A stretch of 64,000 bases of DNA from Chania fonticola_B. GTDB taxonomy: Bacteria; Pseudomonadota; Gammaproteobacteria; Enterobacterales; Enterobacteriaceae. Location of the stretch: assembly GCF_048537545.1 (NCBI RefSeq), contig NZ_CP183220.1; one strand, 5' to 3'. The notes beneath the pieces are model-generated. The model saw only the letters and a program-made list of their open reading frames with translations. It had not been told where the DNA came from and made no database searches. The position numbers and the translations under genes are program-made. Below, in pieces: positions 52,808 to 62,600 of the stretch (within the stretch, counting starts at the first letter, position 1; each line of letters starts with the position of its first letter).

Positions 52808-52818
52808 GTGGAACCATT

Positions 52819-54798
52819 ATGTTATTAGGTCAGTATAATAGATATTTACAGTTACTTGGCAGTCTGAGTAACGATGCAGTCCTGAGTAAAATTGAGGGAG
52901 CCGAATATTTATCCCGTCCCTATCTGTTTGCCGCGAAATTCTATTCGGCCAAAAAGCCGGACGAATTGAAAAACTGTATCGGTAAACCATTAGGCGCTCG
53001 CATCGGTGACGATCAGGAACAACGTTTTATTCACGGTATTGTTACCGAATTACAACAGCAGGGCTATTGGAACGGTTTTTACCATTACCGCGCCCACCTG
53101 GAGCCATGGCTCGTCTTATTAAAATTGACCAAAAACTCACGCGTTTATCAGAATATCAATGTCCCAGATATGGTATGCGATATTTTCCGCAAACGTGGAT
53201 TTAGCGATGTACGGATAAAACTGAATAACAGTTACCCCAAGCGTGAATTTTGTATGCAATACCGTGAGTTCGATTTTGATTTTATCACGCGTCAACTGGA
53301 AGCTGCCGGTATTTTCTATTATTTCAGCCATGAGCAAGATAAACATGTATTAGTGCTTGCAGATCATCCTGGCGCCTTTTCAGCGGCTTCTGTATCCACT
53401 TTACCTTATCAGTCGCTGACGGGACAGCGACAAGGCGTCGGACTGCGGGCATGGAATGTACATCGCCGCGTTATTCCCGGCGAGGCTGAAATGAGCGGCT
53501 ACAATATCAAAAATGCGGCACCGGTGCGCGGTAGCGCCAAAGTTGGCGGTGGATTTATCGCCGATGACAAGCTCTCTATCTATGATGTTGAGGGGCTTGA
53601 ACAACAGCAGCAGCTTAGCGATAGGGCCGCACTGTGCATGGAGCAGTGGGAATCTCAGGCCAGTTTTGCTCAGGCGACAAGCAATTATCCAGCGCTGCAG
53701 GTGGGGCAGCAGTTTACCCTAATCGGTAATCCCGGCGCAGATGGGCGTTATGCCGTCGGCGGGCAACATCTTTCGGCAGAAAGCAATCTGGAGAGCGGAG
53801 AATGGCTGTTTTCTGCACAAATCACGCTGTTTGCGGCAGATCAGGTCTGGCGCCCCTCACAGACAATCTCACGCCCCAGTATCGCGGGCGTTTTGTCGGC
53901 TCTGGTTGTCGGCCCGTCGGCAGAAGATATTCACACAGACGATATGGGGCGGATAAAAATCCAATTCCACTGGGATAAAGAGCATAAAAAAGACGACAAC
54001 AGCTCCTGTTGGATCCGCGTCAGCCAATTTGGTAACGGCGCACGTTTCGGTGCACAGTTTATTCCTCGCGTTGGCAATGAAGTGTTGGTGAGTTTTGTCG
54101 ATGGTGATCCTGATTATCCAGTGGTAACTGGTACAGTCTACAACGGCGTAAAAATGCCACCTTTTACTCTACCAGGGCATAAAACACAAAGCGGTGTGGC
54201 AACTCGTAGCTCAGCCAGGGGAAGTGTAGAGCAGGGACATCAGCTTTGTTTTGAGGACAAGAAAGATCAGGAATTTATTTTGCTGAGCTCGCAAAAAGAT
54301 TTGCAGTGGAAGGCAAAAAACGATCTGTCAGCAGACATTGAACGTGATGTGCGCTGGGATATTAAAGGTAAACGCGATACCCGTATTGATAAAGGCGATG
54401 ACAGCCTGATTGTGAATAAAGGAAACAAGCGTGAAACGATCGACAAAGGGAATTTTGTTATTGCCGTAAATAGCGGGAATCATAGCCTGGACGTCAGTAA
54501 AGGAAAAGTCTCTGTTTCCGCCGGACAAACTTGCACTATTACGGCAAAACAAAAAATTGAATTAAAGGTCGGAGGCAGCTCTCTGGAGATTACGCCAACA
54601 GGTATCACTCTGAAAGGGCCGACGGTCAATATCAAAGGCGACGGCATGCTGAAACTTAGCGCTGCCAATACAACCGTGGAAGGAACAGGCATGCTGGCAC
54701 TGAAAAGTGGCGGTATGACTAAACTCAGTGGCCTCACTGTACAAATTGACGCGACGACAATCGCAATGTTGAAAGGCCTGTTAACTAAAATCGGCTAA
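52819..54798 (+). CDS. vgrG: T6SS spike protein VgrG (TssI)
   Basis: 659 aa from the ATG at 52819; a TTG at 52804 would add five residues. N-terminal gp27-like region (KFYSAKKPDELKNCIGKPLG, FRKRGFSDVRIKLNNSYPKR, QYREFDFDFITRQLEAAGIF), gp5 OB-fold at DDMGRIKIQFHWDKEHKKDD and FIPRVGNEVLVSFVDGDPDY, then a β-helix with repeats (KGNKRETIDKGNFVIAVNSG). The end (VQIDATTIAMLKGLLTKIG) shows no added effector domain, so toxins are probably loaded through the PAAR protein or Hcp. Confidence 0.96.
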   Translation: MLLGQYNRYLQLLGSLSNDAVLSKIEGAEYLSRPYLFAAKFYSAKKPDELKNCIGKPLGARIGDDQEQRFIHGIVTELQQQGYWNGFYHYRAHLEPWLVLLKLTKNSRVYQNINVPDMVCDIFRKRGFSDVRIKLNNSYPKREFCMQYREFDFDFITRQLEAAGIFYYFSHEQDKHVLVLADHPGAFSAASVSTLPYQSLTGQRQGVGLRAWNVHRRVIPGEAEMSGYNIKNAAPVRGSAKVGGGFIADDKLSIYDVEGLEQQQQLSDRAALCMEQWESQASFAQATSNYPALQVGQQFTLIGNPGADGRYAVGGQHLSAESNLESGEWLFSAQITLFAADQVWRPSQTISRPSIAGVLSALVVGPSAEDIHTDDMGRIKIQFHWDKEHKKDDNSSCWIRVSQFGNGARFGAQFIPRVGNEVLVSFVDGDPDYPVVTGTVYNGVKMPPFTLPGHKTQSGVATRSSARGSVEQGHQLCFEDKKDQEFILLSSQKDLQWKAKNDLSADIERDVRWDIKGKRDTRIDKGDDSLIVNKGNKRETIDKGNFVIAVNSGNHSLDVSKGKVSVSAGQTCTITAKQKIELKVGGSSLEITPTGITLKGPTVNIKGDGMLKLSAANTTVEGTGMLALKSGGMTKLSGLTVQIDATTIAMLKGLLTKIG

Positions 54799-54829
54799 CA
54801 CCCTTTTTCCAGTTTTGGGAGATTCCATT

Positions 54830-55426
54830 ATGACAAAGCTACTCCACTGCCAGCTGTCGTTTGAAGCTGAACAGGTATTGCGGCCGCTCGCGGCCCATCA
54901 ACAAAATCTACATGCGCTACGGCACGGGGCTGCCTGGTCAGATATTGTGTTCTATACCATCTTCATGCTGCCTTACCGTCAGGCACTGGATCTGGCGCTG
55001 ACGTTTATCTCCTGTGAGTATGAGCATGAACTGGTGCAAGAGCAAAGGATATTGCTGCAACAGGCACTGGAGTGGCATTCGCACGGCGGCGATCCCCTGC
55101 GGCATCAGCTTTTTGAGCAAGCACAAAACATCGGGTTTGATAATCCGATCGCCGGACTGGTGTTGTCTATTTTCCTCAGTGAAGGAAGTGTGACACCGCC
55201 GGACATTGATGCGGTATATCCCCCACCATGGCAAGCCTTACTGGCGCTCGCCAACGTGATGTGTCTGATCCTGCATTTTTATGCCGAAAAACCGGAATTG
55301 CAGGAAGGTCACATCGAAAAATTTTTCCTGTTAGCACAAGGATATCTGGCACGCCTGACGCCAGAGTCAGATTCGGGCCGAAAAATCTACCTGTATCAGG
55401 AACCCGTCCTGAAGGAGTGTGTTTGA
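54830..55426 (+). CDS. Unrecognised T6SS-linked protein between VgrG and PAAR
   Basis: 198 aa from the ATG at 54830 (GGGAG 8 nt before; an in-frame start at 54815 is possible). No signal peptide or membrane segment; rich in helices and leucine, with YRQALDLALTFISCEYEHEL and HFYAEKPELQEGHIEKFFLL. Lies between vgrG and the PAAR gene and overlaps the PAAR start (TGATG), so the two are translationally coupled. Position suggests an adaptor or chaperone for spike loading, or a structural accessory. I do not know a function. Confidence 0.75.
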   Translation: MTKLLHCQLSFEAEQVLRPLAAHQQNLHALRHGAAWSDIVFYTIFMLPYRQALDLALTFISCEYEHELVQEQRILLQQALEWHSHGGDPLRHQLFEQAQNIGFDNPIAGLVLSIFLSEGSVTPPDIDAVYPPPWQALLALANVMCLILHFYAEKPELQEGHIEKFFLLAQGYLARLTPESDSGRKIYLYQEPVLKECV

Positions 55427-55728
55427 TGCCGATGATGCCTGCCGCGCGCGTAGGAGATATGCATATTTGCCCGATGTTATCTCCAGTGGTGCCCCCCATT
55501 CCCCACGTTGGAGGTCCTGTGCTGCCGCCCGGTGTACCGACAGTGTTAATTGGTGGTTTACCGGCGGCAACGCTGGGCTCCATGCTGGTTTGCGTCGGTC
55601 CTCCTGACACGGTGGTGATGGGAAGTTTTACCGTCTTGATAGGCAATCGTCCGGCAGCACGCATGGGCGATCTGTGTGCTCATGGTGGCGTGATCACCAC
55701 CGGTTATCCCCTGGTCATTATCGCCTGA
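55426..55728 (+). CDS. PAAR-domain spike tip protein
   Basis: 100 aa, ATG at 55426 behind GAAGGAG. Glycine/proline-rich PAAR fold: MPAARVGDMHICPMLSPVVP, PVLPPGVPTVLIGGLPAATL, GSMLVCVGPPDTVVMGS, RPAARMGDLCAHGGVITTGY. Histidines and cysteines that bind the zinc at the tip are present (MHICP, LVC, CAHGG). It is a stand-alone PAAR without a toxin extension. Followed 12 nt later by tssA. Confidence 0.93.
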   Translation: MPMMPAARVGDMHICPMLSPVVPPIPHVGGPVLPPGVPTVLIGGLPAATLGSMLVCVGPPDTVVMGSFTVLIGNRPAARMGDLCAHGGVITTGYPLVIIA

Positions 55729-55739
55729 CGGAGACTCAG

Positions 55740-56825
55740 ATGGAATTAACTCCAAACAACATTACGCATCTGCTACAACCGTTTCCAGGTGAAACCCCGG
55801 CGGGAGAGGATATTGAATACCTGCCGCTATTCGAGCAAATCAGCCAGGCTCGCGAAAATGACGACGCGACTTTTCAGGACGATATGTGGACCTGCGAAGT
55901 GCGACAAACCGACTGGTTGAAGGTATCCACACTTTGTATACAAGCACTGGAGCAGCACGGTAAGGATTTACAAGTCGCCAGTTGGCTGACTCAGGCGCAG
56001 GGCAAACTTTACGGCCTGACCGGAATAGGCGCGGGGCTACATCTGATTACTGGCCTATGCGAAAACTTCTGGCCAACGCTTTGGCCACAGCTGGATGAAG
56101 AAGGTGGTTACGGCGCGGACATGCGTCTTGGGCAACTTAGCTGGCTGGATAATGCTTTATGTCAGGTGCTGGAAGCCTGGCCGTTAACGGACGACGGTAA
56201 GCTGACCATGATGCAATGGGCCAGGGTACAACATTTCGAACATAGTATAGCGATAAACGCCACCTTACGCGCGGAGCTGGAAAGTGACGGTTATTTTGGT
56301 ATGAACGAATGCGAAAACAGCATTCGTTCCTCCTCCGTTGAGCGACTACAAACATTGATGACGCAGGTTCACACATTAGAAAGCACGTTCCAGACATTGC
56401 AGGGCATAGTGCAAAACTTGTGCGGCGAGGGGGCGGCTGTATTGGCATCGAGCCAGACAATGGTCACGAAAATGCGGGATTTGTTAACGCGTTTTCATGC
56501 AACCCTGGCACCTAATGAAGTCATGAACGACGCGCTGGAAGTGGAGAAAGGAGAAACTTCCCGCGAACGCAGGGAGCTGAACGATGCCAGATCTCATCAT
56601 GATAACCGAACTCAGGCTATTGGGCAGATGTTGAGTATTGCCAATTATTTTCGCCGCAATGAACCAACCAGCCCAGTGCCCTATTTGCTTGAACGCGCGG
56701 CCCGTTGGGCAAATATGGGTATGGCCGAATGGCTGAATGAAATGCTGGAAGATAACACCTCTGTGCTACGGGAAATTATGCGGGTGATAAAAGGTCCAGA
56801 GAATCAACATGAACAGGACAATTGA
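55740..56825 (+). CDS. tssA: T6SS protein TssA (ImpA N-terminal family)
   Basis: 361 aa from the ATG at 55740 (GGAG 6 nt before). N-terminal ImpA motif LLQPFPGETPAGEDIEYLPL, then WLKVSTLCIQALEQHGKDLQ and VASWLTQAQGKLYGLTGIGA; C-terminal PVPYLLERAARWANMGMAEW. TssA primes baseplate and sheath assembly. A long helical middle (residues 240-300) is present. Confidence 0.93.
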   Translation: MELTPNNITHLLQPFPGETPAGEDIEYLPLFEQISQARENDDATFQDDMWTCEVRQTDWLKVSTLCIQALEQHGKDLQVASWLTQAQGKLYGLTGIGAGLHLITGLCENFWPTLWPQLDEEGGYGADMRLGQLSWLDNALCQVLEAWPLTDDGKLTMMQWARVQHFEHSIAINATLRAELESDGYFGMNECENSIRSSSVERLQTLMTQVHTLESTFQTLQGIVQNLCGEGAAVLASSQTMVTKMRDLLTRFHATLAPNEVMNDALEVEKGETSRERRELNDARSHHDNRTQAIGQMLSIANYFRRNEPTSPVPYLLERAARWANMGMAEWLNEMLEDNTSVLREIMRVIKGPENQHEQDN

Positions 56826-56828
56826 GTA

Positions 56829-57569
56829 ATGCTGACCAAAATCTTAATGCGTACGATTGCCATACTGTCGCTGATATCCACCGTCAGTGGCTGTGGAAGT
56901 ATCCCTTCCGTAAATGAACAGCGTCGTCAGGCGGTTGAGCATGCGCCTGCGTCGTTTGCCGGTAATGCTATCAAAATCGATCTGACCGCCACGCCGCAAC
57001 TAAATGCGTTCGATCACCTGCCCAACAGTTGTACGGTACTGGTAGTACAAGCGCAGCGACGTGAGCAACTGGAAGGCATGCTGGGCAATGCGGTGCTGCT
57101 ACGCAATCTTTTTGCGAATGCGGGCGGTACTGAAGGAGTACTGAAGCTCGACAGCTATGTGATGATGCCAGGACAGCGAGTCTCGTTACATATCGACAGG
57201 GCTGAGCAAACGCGCTACGTGGCATTAATAGCCGGCTATTATCCCACGCCGAATGAAAGCCAAATTCGTATTTTTTCCATCCCGGCGAAATTAATCTCCC
57301 AGGGCATATTCAGTAAGCGCTGGCAGGCCAGTCTGATCCCCTTGAATATCACCGCTACCCTGGGACGTGAATCGATCGTTCGCAGCAGCAGCATGGCGGG
57401 TCAGCGTGGGGATGACATTGTATTTCCCTCCCAGACCACAGTGGCAATGGAGGAAAACGCCTCCCTGAGCAAAAGCACGCAGAAGTTGATACGTAACATG
57501 GACACCAAACTGGATGAAGCCGCCTTGAAAAAGGGTTTCGGCGCGCTGACAGCAAACGGGGCGGAGTAA
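56829..57569 (+). CDS. tssJ: T6SS outer-membrane lipoprotein TssJ
   Basis: 246 aa. A hydrophobic leader ends in a lipobox LSLISTVSGC with the acylated Cys at residue 22. The mature β-sandwich region includes NAIKIDLTATPQLNAFD and LPNSCTVLVVQAQRREQLEG. Anchors the TssLM complex to the outer membrane. It has a C-terminal extension of about 60 residues (MEENASLSKSTQKLIRNMDT) beyond the usual core. The next gene, tssK, starts directly at the following base. Confidence 0.9.
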   Translation: MLTKILMRTIAILSLISTVSGCGSIPSVNEQRRQAVEHAPASFAGNAIKIDLTATPQLNAFDHLPNSCTVLVVQAQRREQLEGMLGNAVLLRNLFANAGGTEGVLKLDSYVMMPGQRVSLHIDRAEQTRYVALIAGYYPTPNESQIRIFSIPAKLISQGIFSKRWQASLIPLNITATLGRESIVRSSSMAGQRGDDIVFPSQTTVAMEENASLSKSTQKLIRNMDTKLDEAALKKGFGALTANGAE

Positions 57570-58967
57570 ATGATGTTCGAGTACAAACCTACACACTGGT
57601 ACAGCGGATTATACCTGCAACCACAGCATTTCCAGTCTCAACAGTTACACGACGGTTATTGGCAGGCACGCTACCATCTCCTGACCCATCCCTGGGCCTG
57701 GGGCATCATCAACACCAGCTTTAATCAGGCAGCCCTGCGCAATGAAGAGTTACGGCTGCATCAGGGGCGCTTCGTTTTTCCGGATGGGGTGTATGTCGAT
57801 TGTGACGTTAATGCCGTAGTGGCTCCTCGTTCTTTGCGTAACGCCTGGCTGGAACGGGAAAAGCCCCTGCGCATCTATCTAGGTCTGGGGCAAGTCAGCA
57901 CCAGTCAAAATAACGTAACCTGCATTGCCCGGGCGGAAGAGGGAAAAGAACATGCAACACGCTGGATTGCCTGGCCCAACGAACACCCTATGGCCGATCT
58001 GTGCGGTAAAGGACCAGAAGTTGAAGTTCAGCAGATAACCTACAATCTGCGTTTCTTCCTTCAGGATGAAGCGGAACAGGCCACAGGTTATACGTTATTA
58101 CCGATAGGCCAATTGCGCAGCGGCACGGACGGCATTGAGTGGGATAGCCGCTATCTGCCTCCTTGCATGACGCTGACTGCGGTACCGCTGATGTGGCAGC
58201 GTATCGAGCAGTTATGTCTGGATTTGACCGGACGTCTGCATCAGTTTGAAGAATTGAAACGCCCACAGTCACTGGAAGCGGACGGTCTGGTCAGAGAGAA
58301 AGGTATCCTTTTACTGGTCATGCGCACATTAGCGCGCCACGTTAATCGTCTGCTACATTTTCGCGAGGCCAGAGAAGTACACCCCTGGCATGTCGTGGGT
58401 GTATTGCGCGAATTAACGGGAGAGCTTTCTTGTTTTACCGATCGCTGTTCGTTTAATGGTGTATGGCAGCAGGATAGCGCAAGCGCACCGGCATACCACC
58501 ATGTAGATATTGCCGCAACGCTGGATCAATATGAACGCACAGTCACCAAATTATTGAATGGCCTGGTGCTGGAGCCAGACACGGTTATTCCGTTAGTAAG
58601 GCAAACCTCAGGCTATTTAGGAGCGGAGGTCTTCACTACTGCGAAAGACTACGCTCGTGTTTATCTGGCCGTGCGCTCAGAGCGTTTTATTCATCAGGAA
58701 TATGACATTCCTGACGATCGTCTGATAAAAATTGCGGCGAAAACTCAGATTGACACGATTATCAGCCGTTCTCTGGCTGGGGTTCGTATCTATTATCAGG
58801 AAATTGCGCCACAGGGACTGCCACAAAGAATGAATACCCGTTATTTCCGCGTCGAGGAACGTGGGCAGGCATGGGAGTTAATTAAAGAAAGTGGGCATAT
58901 TGCTCTTTACTGGCCGGATGCGCCGGAAGACTTACAGGCCGATTTGATCCTGGCCAGGAGTTATTAA
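57570..58967 (+). CDS. tssK: T6SS baseplate-membrane adaptor TssK
   Basis: 465 aa (or 464 from the second ATG at 57573, better spaced from GGAG). Signature HWYSGLYLQPQHFQSQQLHD, WGIINTSFNQAALRNEELRL and SERFIHQEYDIPDDRLIKIA (C-terminal membrane-complex binding domain). Joins the baseplate to TssL and TssM. Overlaps tssL by 1 nt. Confidence 0.95.
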   Translation: MMFEYKPTHWYSGLYLQPQHFQSQQLHDGYWQARYHLLTHPWAWGIINTSFNQAALRNEELRLHQGRFVFPDGVYVDCDVNAVVAPRSLRNAWLEREKPLRIYLGLGQVSTSQNNVTCIARAEEGKEHATRWIAWPNEHPMADLCGKGPEVEVQQITYNLRFFLQDEAEQATGYTLLPIGQLRSGTDGIEWDSRYLPPCMTLTAVPLMWQRIEQLCLDLTGRLHQFEELKRPQSLEADGLVREKGILLLVMRTLARHVNRLLHFREAREVHPWHVVGVLRELTGELSCFTDRCSFNGVWQQDSASAPAYHHVDIAATLDQYERTVTKLLNGLVLEPDTVIPLVRQTSGYLGAEVFTTAKDYARVYLAVRSERFIHQEYDIPDDRLIKIAAKTQIDTIISRSLAGVRIYYQEIAPQGLPQRMNTRYFRVEERGQAWELIKESGHIALYWPDAPEDLQADLILARSY

Positions 58968-59587
58968 TGCACTTATTAGATTGCTATATTCCGGTATTCT
59001 ATCGGGTATTGTTGATTATTCAGCAGGAAGAAAAATATACAGACTCATTGCGGGAAACCATATTGTCCGTTTTAGTGCTGGCGCAGGATAAAGCACGCCA
59101 GCAGGGATATGATGAGCAGGATATTGAAGAGGCCCATTTCGCAGTATTAGTGTGGGTCGATGAAGTTATCTTATGTGCTGCGGCAGATGGGCTTAGCCAA
59201 TGGCGTCTGGCCTCTTTACAGCAGACACGGTATGACTCGGCGCTAGGTGGACAAACGTTTTTTGAACGCTTAAATACGTTGTCTGAATCTCGGGTTCAGG
59301 TGCGGCTAGTTTATCTTTTTTGCCTATTGTGTGGTTTTCGTGGTCGTTTCGGCAGCACGGATGATTTGGCGTTAAATCATGTGATTCAGCAACAGATTGA
59401 CTGCCTTCCGGAAAACTTCCTCCAATACATTAGTGGTAATCAAACTTGCCTGATGCTGTCCCCATACCAGCCTAAAAGTAATGCCAAGCATAATCTGAAG
59501 AACATATTGCTTTGGGTATTACCTGCTGTCTTGGCATTAGCTTTTTATAGTTTCGTGTCTGTCTGGCTCATTCATCTTGGTTCCTGA
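58967..59587 (+). CDS. tssL: T6SS inner-membrane protein TssL (DotU/IcmH)
   Basis: 206 aa. Cytoplasmic helical domain (DCYIPVFYRVLLIIQQEEKY, HFAVLVWVDEVILCAA, LGGQTFFERLNTLSES, FRGRFGSTDDLALNHVI) followed by one C-terminal membrane helix (NILLWVLPAVLALAFYSFVS). No peptidoglycan-binding OmpA-like extension, so anchoring must come from another protein. Overlaps tssK (TAATG). Confidence 0.95.
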   Translation: MHLLDCYIPVFYRVLLIIQQEEKYTDSLRETILSVLVLAQDKARQQGYDEQDIEEAHFAVLVWVDEVILCAAADGLSQWRLASLQQTRYDSALGGQTFFERLNTLSESRVQVRLVYLFCLLCGFRGRFGSTDDLALNHVIQQQIDCLPENFLQYISGNQTCLMLSPYQPKSNAKHNLKNILLWVLPAVLALAFYSFVSVWLIHLGS

Positions 59588-59601
59588 ATAAGAGAACGGT
59601 A

Positions 59602-62600
59602 ATGAACAAATGGTTTTCTGTTGTTGGTACTTTAGTGTTGATAATTTGTTCACTTTGTGTCTGCCTTCTGGCAGCGATATTACTGTCATGGCCGACATTA
59701 TACGGGTTATGGCTATTTATCGCCGTTGTGATTGCCTGGGGGGTGGCATACGGAGCGTATCTGTTGATTCCTCGTATGCTGAACCGTGTGGAACAATGGC
59801 TGAGGTACAAACTTCATGGTCGTAATCGACTGCAACGCCTGCTACGACGCCATTGGCTGCGTGGAGCGCGCATGCAGGGATGGCGGCGTTTTTTACACCG
59901 TCTGCAGCGACGTGGTGGGATCCCCCCTTGGTTTTTGGTGTTGGGCATGCATGGGGGCGGCCAACGCGGGTTTTTAGCCGACAGCCAGATCCCTTCGCTG
60001 GCAGATTTATATGATGGTTCGTCGCGCGAACGGCTGTTCACCTGTCGATGGTGGTTTTTCCGCCGGGCGATGTATCTGGTTATGTCCGGGCACTATACCG
60101 GGGGGAAATCGCCGTATCGCGAGGCGTGGCTGCGCCTGACTCGCTGGATAGGGTGGGTACGCGTCCCGACTGGCGTGGTACTTTGCGTACCGATGAGCCT
60201 GCTACTGGAAAATGACAAAAAGGCACGTTTTCACGCTGCCCGCCTGGTAAGAGAACAGCTGGAACCCTTGCAGTATAGCCTCGGGCTACGGCTGCCAGTG
60301 TGGGTAGTTATCACGCACAGCGAGGTTTTACCGGGTTTTCAGGCCTGGAGCGGTCAGCTGGACGATGAGCAGCGCAAGGAGATGCTGGGCGGATTTATCA
60401 GCCCGGAGTTGGACGGTAACTGTTCGGGGGCACTGGAACAAACGCTACATGCTGTTGTTCAGGCATTGAAAATGTTGCGCTTTCGCCAGCTTAACCGTCA
60501 GCGTGTTCAGCCAGAGGCAGAAACCCTGATATTGCCAGAGGAAATCACCTGCCTACAGCCTTCGCTGTGTGAGTATTTACATGCTCTATTCGAGCGCGAT
60601 CATTATCAGCAACATAGCTTGCTGCGGGGACTGTTTTTTACTGCTAGCGAGACGCGTAATGGCGCCGCACCGGTAGGCATATTCAGTCAGACTTTGCTGG
60701 AAGAGGCGCTGGCGCAGCAAACTCACGGAAAAGTTGCATTGACCAGCCCCCGGGTATGGGGGAAACGAGCTGTATGTATATTGTTAGCAATGTTAGCGGT
60801 GCTAGGCGTGAGCCGTTCATTCGACTCCATGCACACAGCAGTTCTGGAGCTGAAGTGTAATACAACAGATTTGGCAACGTTCTGTAATTATAAGCGCTAT
60901 CGCCAGGCTGAGGCGTGGCGTGCGCGTGACAACGGCCTATTTTATCCGGTGCAGTACATTTTGCGCCAGCGTCTGGCGCAGCGCTTCCTGCACAGTTTTC
61001 CTGCGGATGACTTCCAACCAGAGATGTTTATCCCGGCAATGGCGGATCGTTATATCAGCGAACCGGAACAAACAAAACGGCAGCTAATTGTAAGTCTGGC
61101 TCGTTTTATCAATCACGAGACAGCGATGAGAAACGGAATCCCCCTGGCGCAATTGCAAGAGTTACCACCCTGGTCGGCAGCCGAGCTGATGGGTGAACAT
61201 GCTTTGTTGCCACAGGATGAATATGTAGCGGCTCGCATGGCACACTATCGCACCGGCAGTGCGCAACAAAAGTTGACACAGTGGCGCGATACGCTGCAAA
61301 CGCTGTTGGAAAAGGATAACGATTGGTCATGGCTATTGGATGACGGCATTGTTAATAGCGGTAAAGCTATCACTTTGGCAGACTTCTGGCCACTTGACGA
61401 GAGCTCACGGCGAGAGCTGCCGGTACAGGTTAATGCTATTTATACCCATGACGGTGAGTTGGCGGTTGATGCTTTGCTGAATGAAATAGACGAAGCGCTG
61501 GCGCGCCCTGCGTTCTTCGATACTCGACGGATTGCGTTTATTAAAGACTACCGTCAGCGACGTCAGACGGCCTGGCTGATGCTGGCACAGGTGATGCCGC
61601 AGGGAGAAACACGGGTACGCGGTAAAAGCGACTGGCAGCGGATGATGACGCTGGTTAGCCAAAATAACAGCCCTTATTTGGCCTTCTTCAAGCGCCTGAT
61701 GATGGAAACTGCTGATATTCCGCAACAGGAGCGACAAAGCTGGCTACGAGATCAGGAGCATCTGTGGCAGTTACATAGCTACATCCAGAAAAGTAACATG
61801 ATGCAGCGCGTCTCTATGGGCAATTTTTCTCTGCGCCAGCGCATTCTGAGCAAACTAGGATTATCACCACAGCTTTCCATTCGCGTGGATGAGAATGCGT
61901 TGACGAGTTACTACACTTGGCGGCAGATGTTAAACCAAACCGTTCAACGGGCACTGCTGAGTGATAAAGAAGCAGAGCTGCTGGTGAAATCCGCACTGGG
62001 CGAAGAGCATGATAACAGCAATGGCAGTCTGCGCATGTTGTTAAATCAGTTTACGCAGTGGCAGCAGAAGGCACAGTCCGGACAAGTGGAATATAAGGAA
62101 CCCTTATTGTGGCACCTGTGGCAGGGTGACAATCGTCTGGTATTGCACTACGCCTTTTACAGCGCGGCGAATCAATTGCAACAACAATGGGAAAGCCAGG
62201 TGATTTGGCCGATGAACGACAGCGGCGAACGGGAGCTATTGAGCGCTCAGGAACTGACCGCGCGCCTGTTTGATTATGGTAATAACTTTATCCGTATAAC
62301 CGCAGCATACGCGCTGAATATCCGCCAGGAAGGAATAACAAGCCAAGAAATGGCCGGAATTTCTTTCCCATTTAACGATGAGTTTATTCATTTCGTTAAT
62401 AATCTTGTGCGGCCAAGTGCTGTTCTGCCAGCGACGGCAGATATTCGCCGTCGTCTACAGGAGAAACGCGCATTGTTGAGTGAACCATCAGCCAGTGCAG
62501 GAGAATCGGCGCAGTCCGGATGGACGACGCTGACGTTGACCAGCCAACCAGCAACCGCAAACCGCGGTGCACGTATTTTGCCAACGGGCAGCACACTGAC

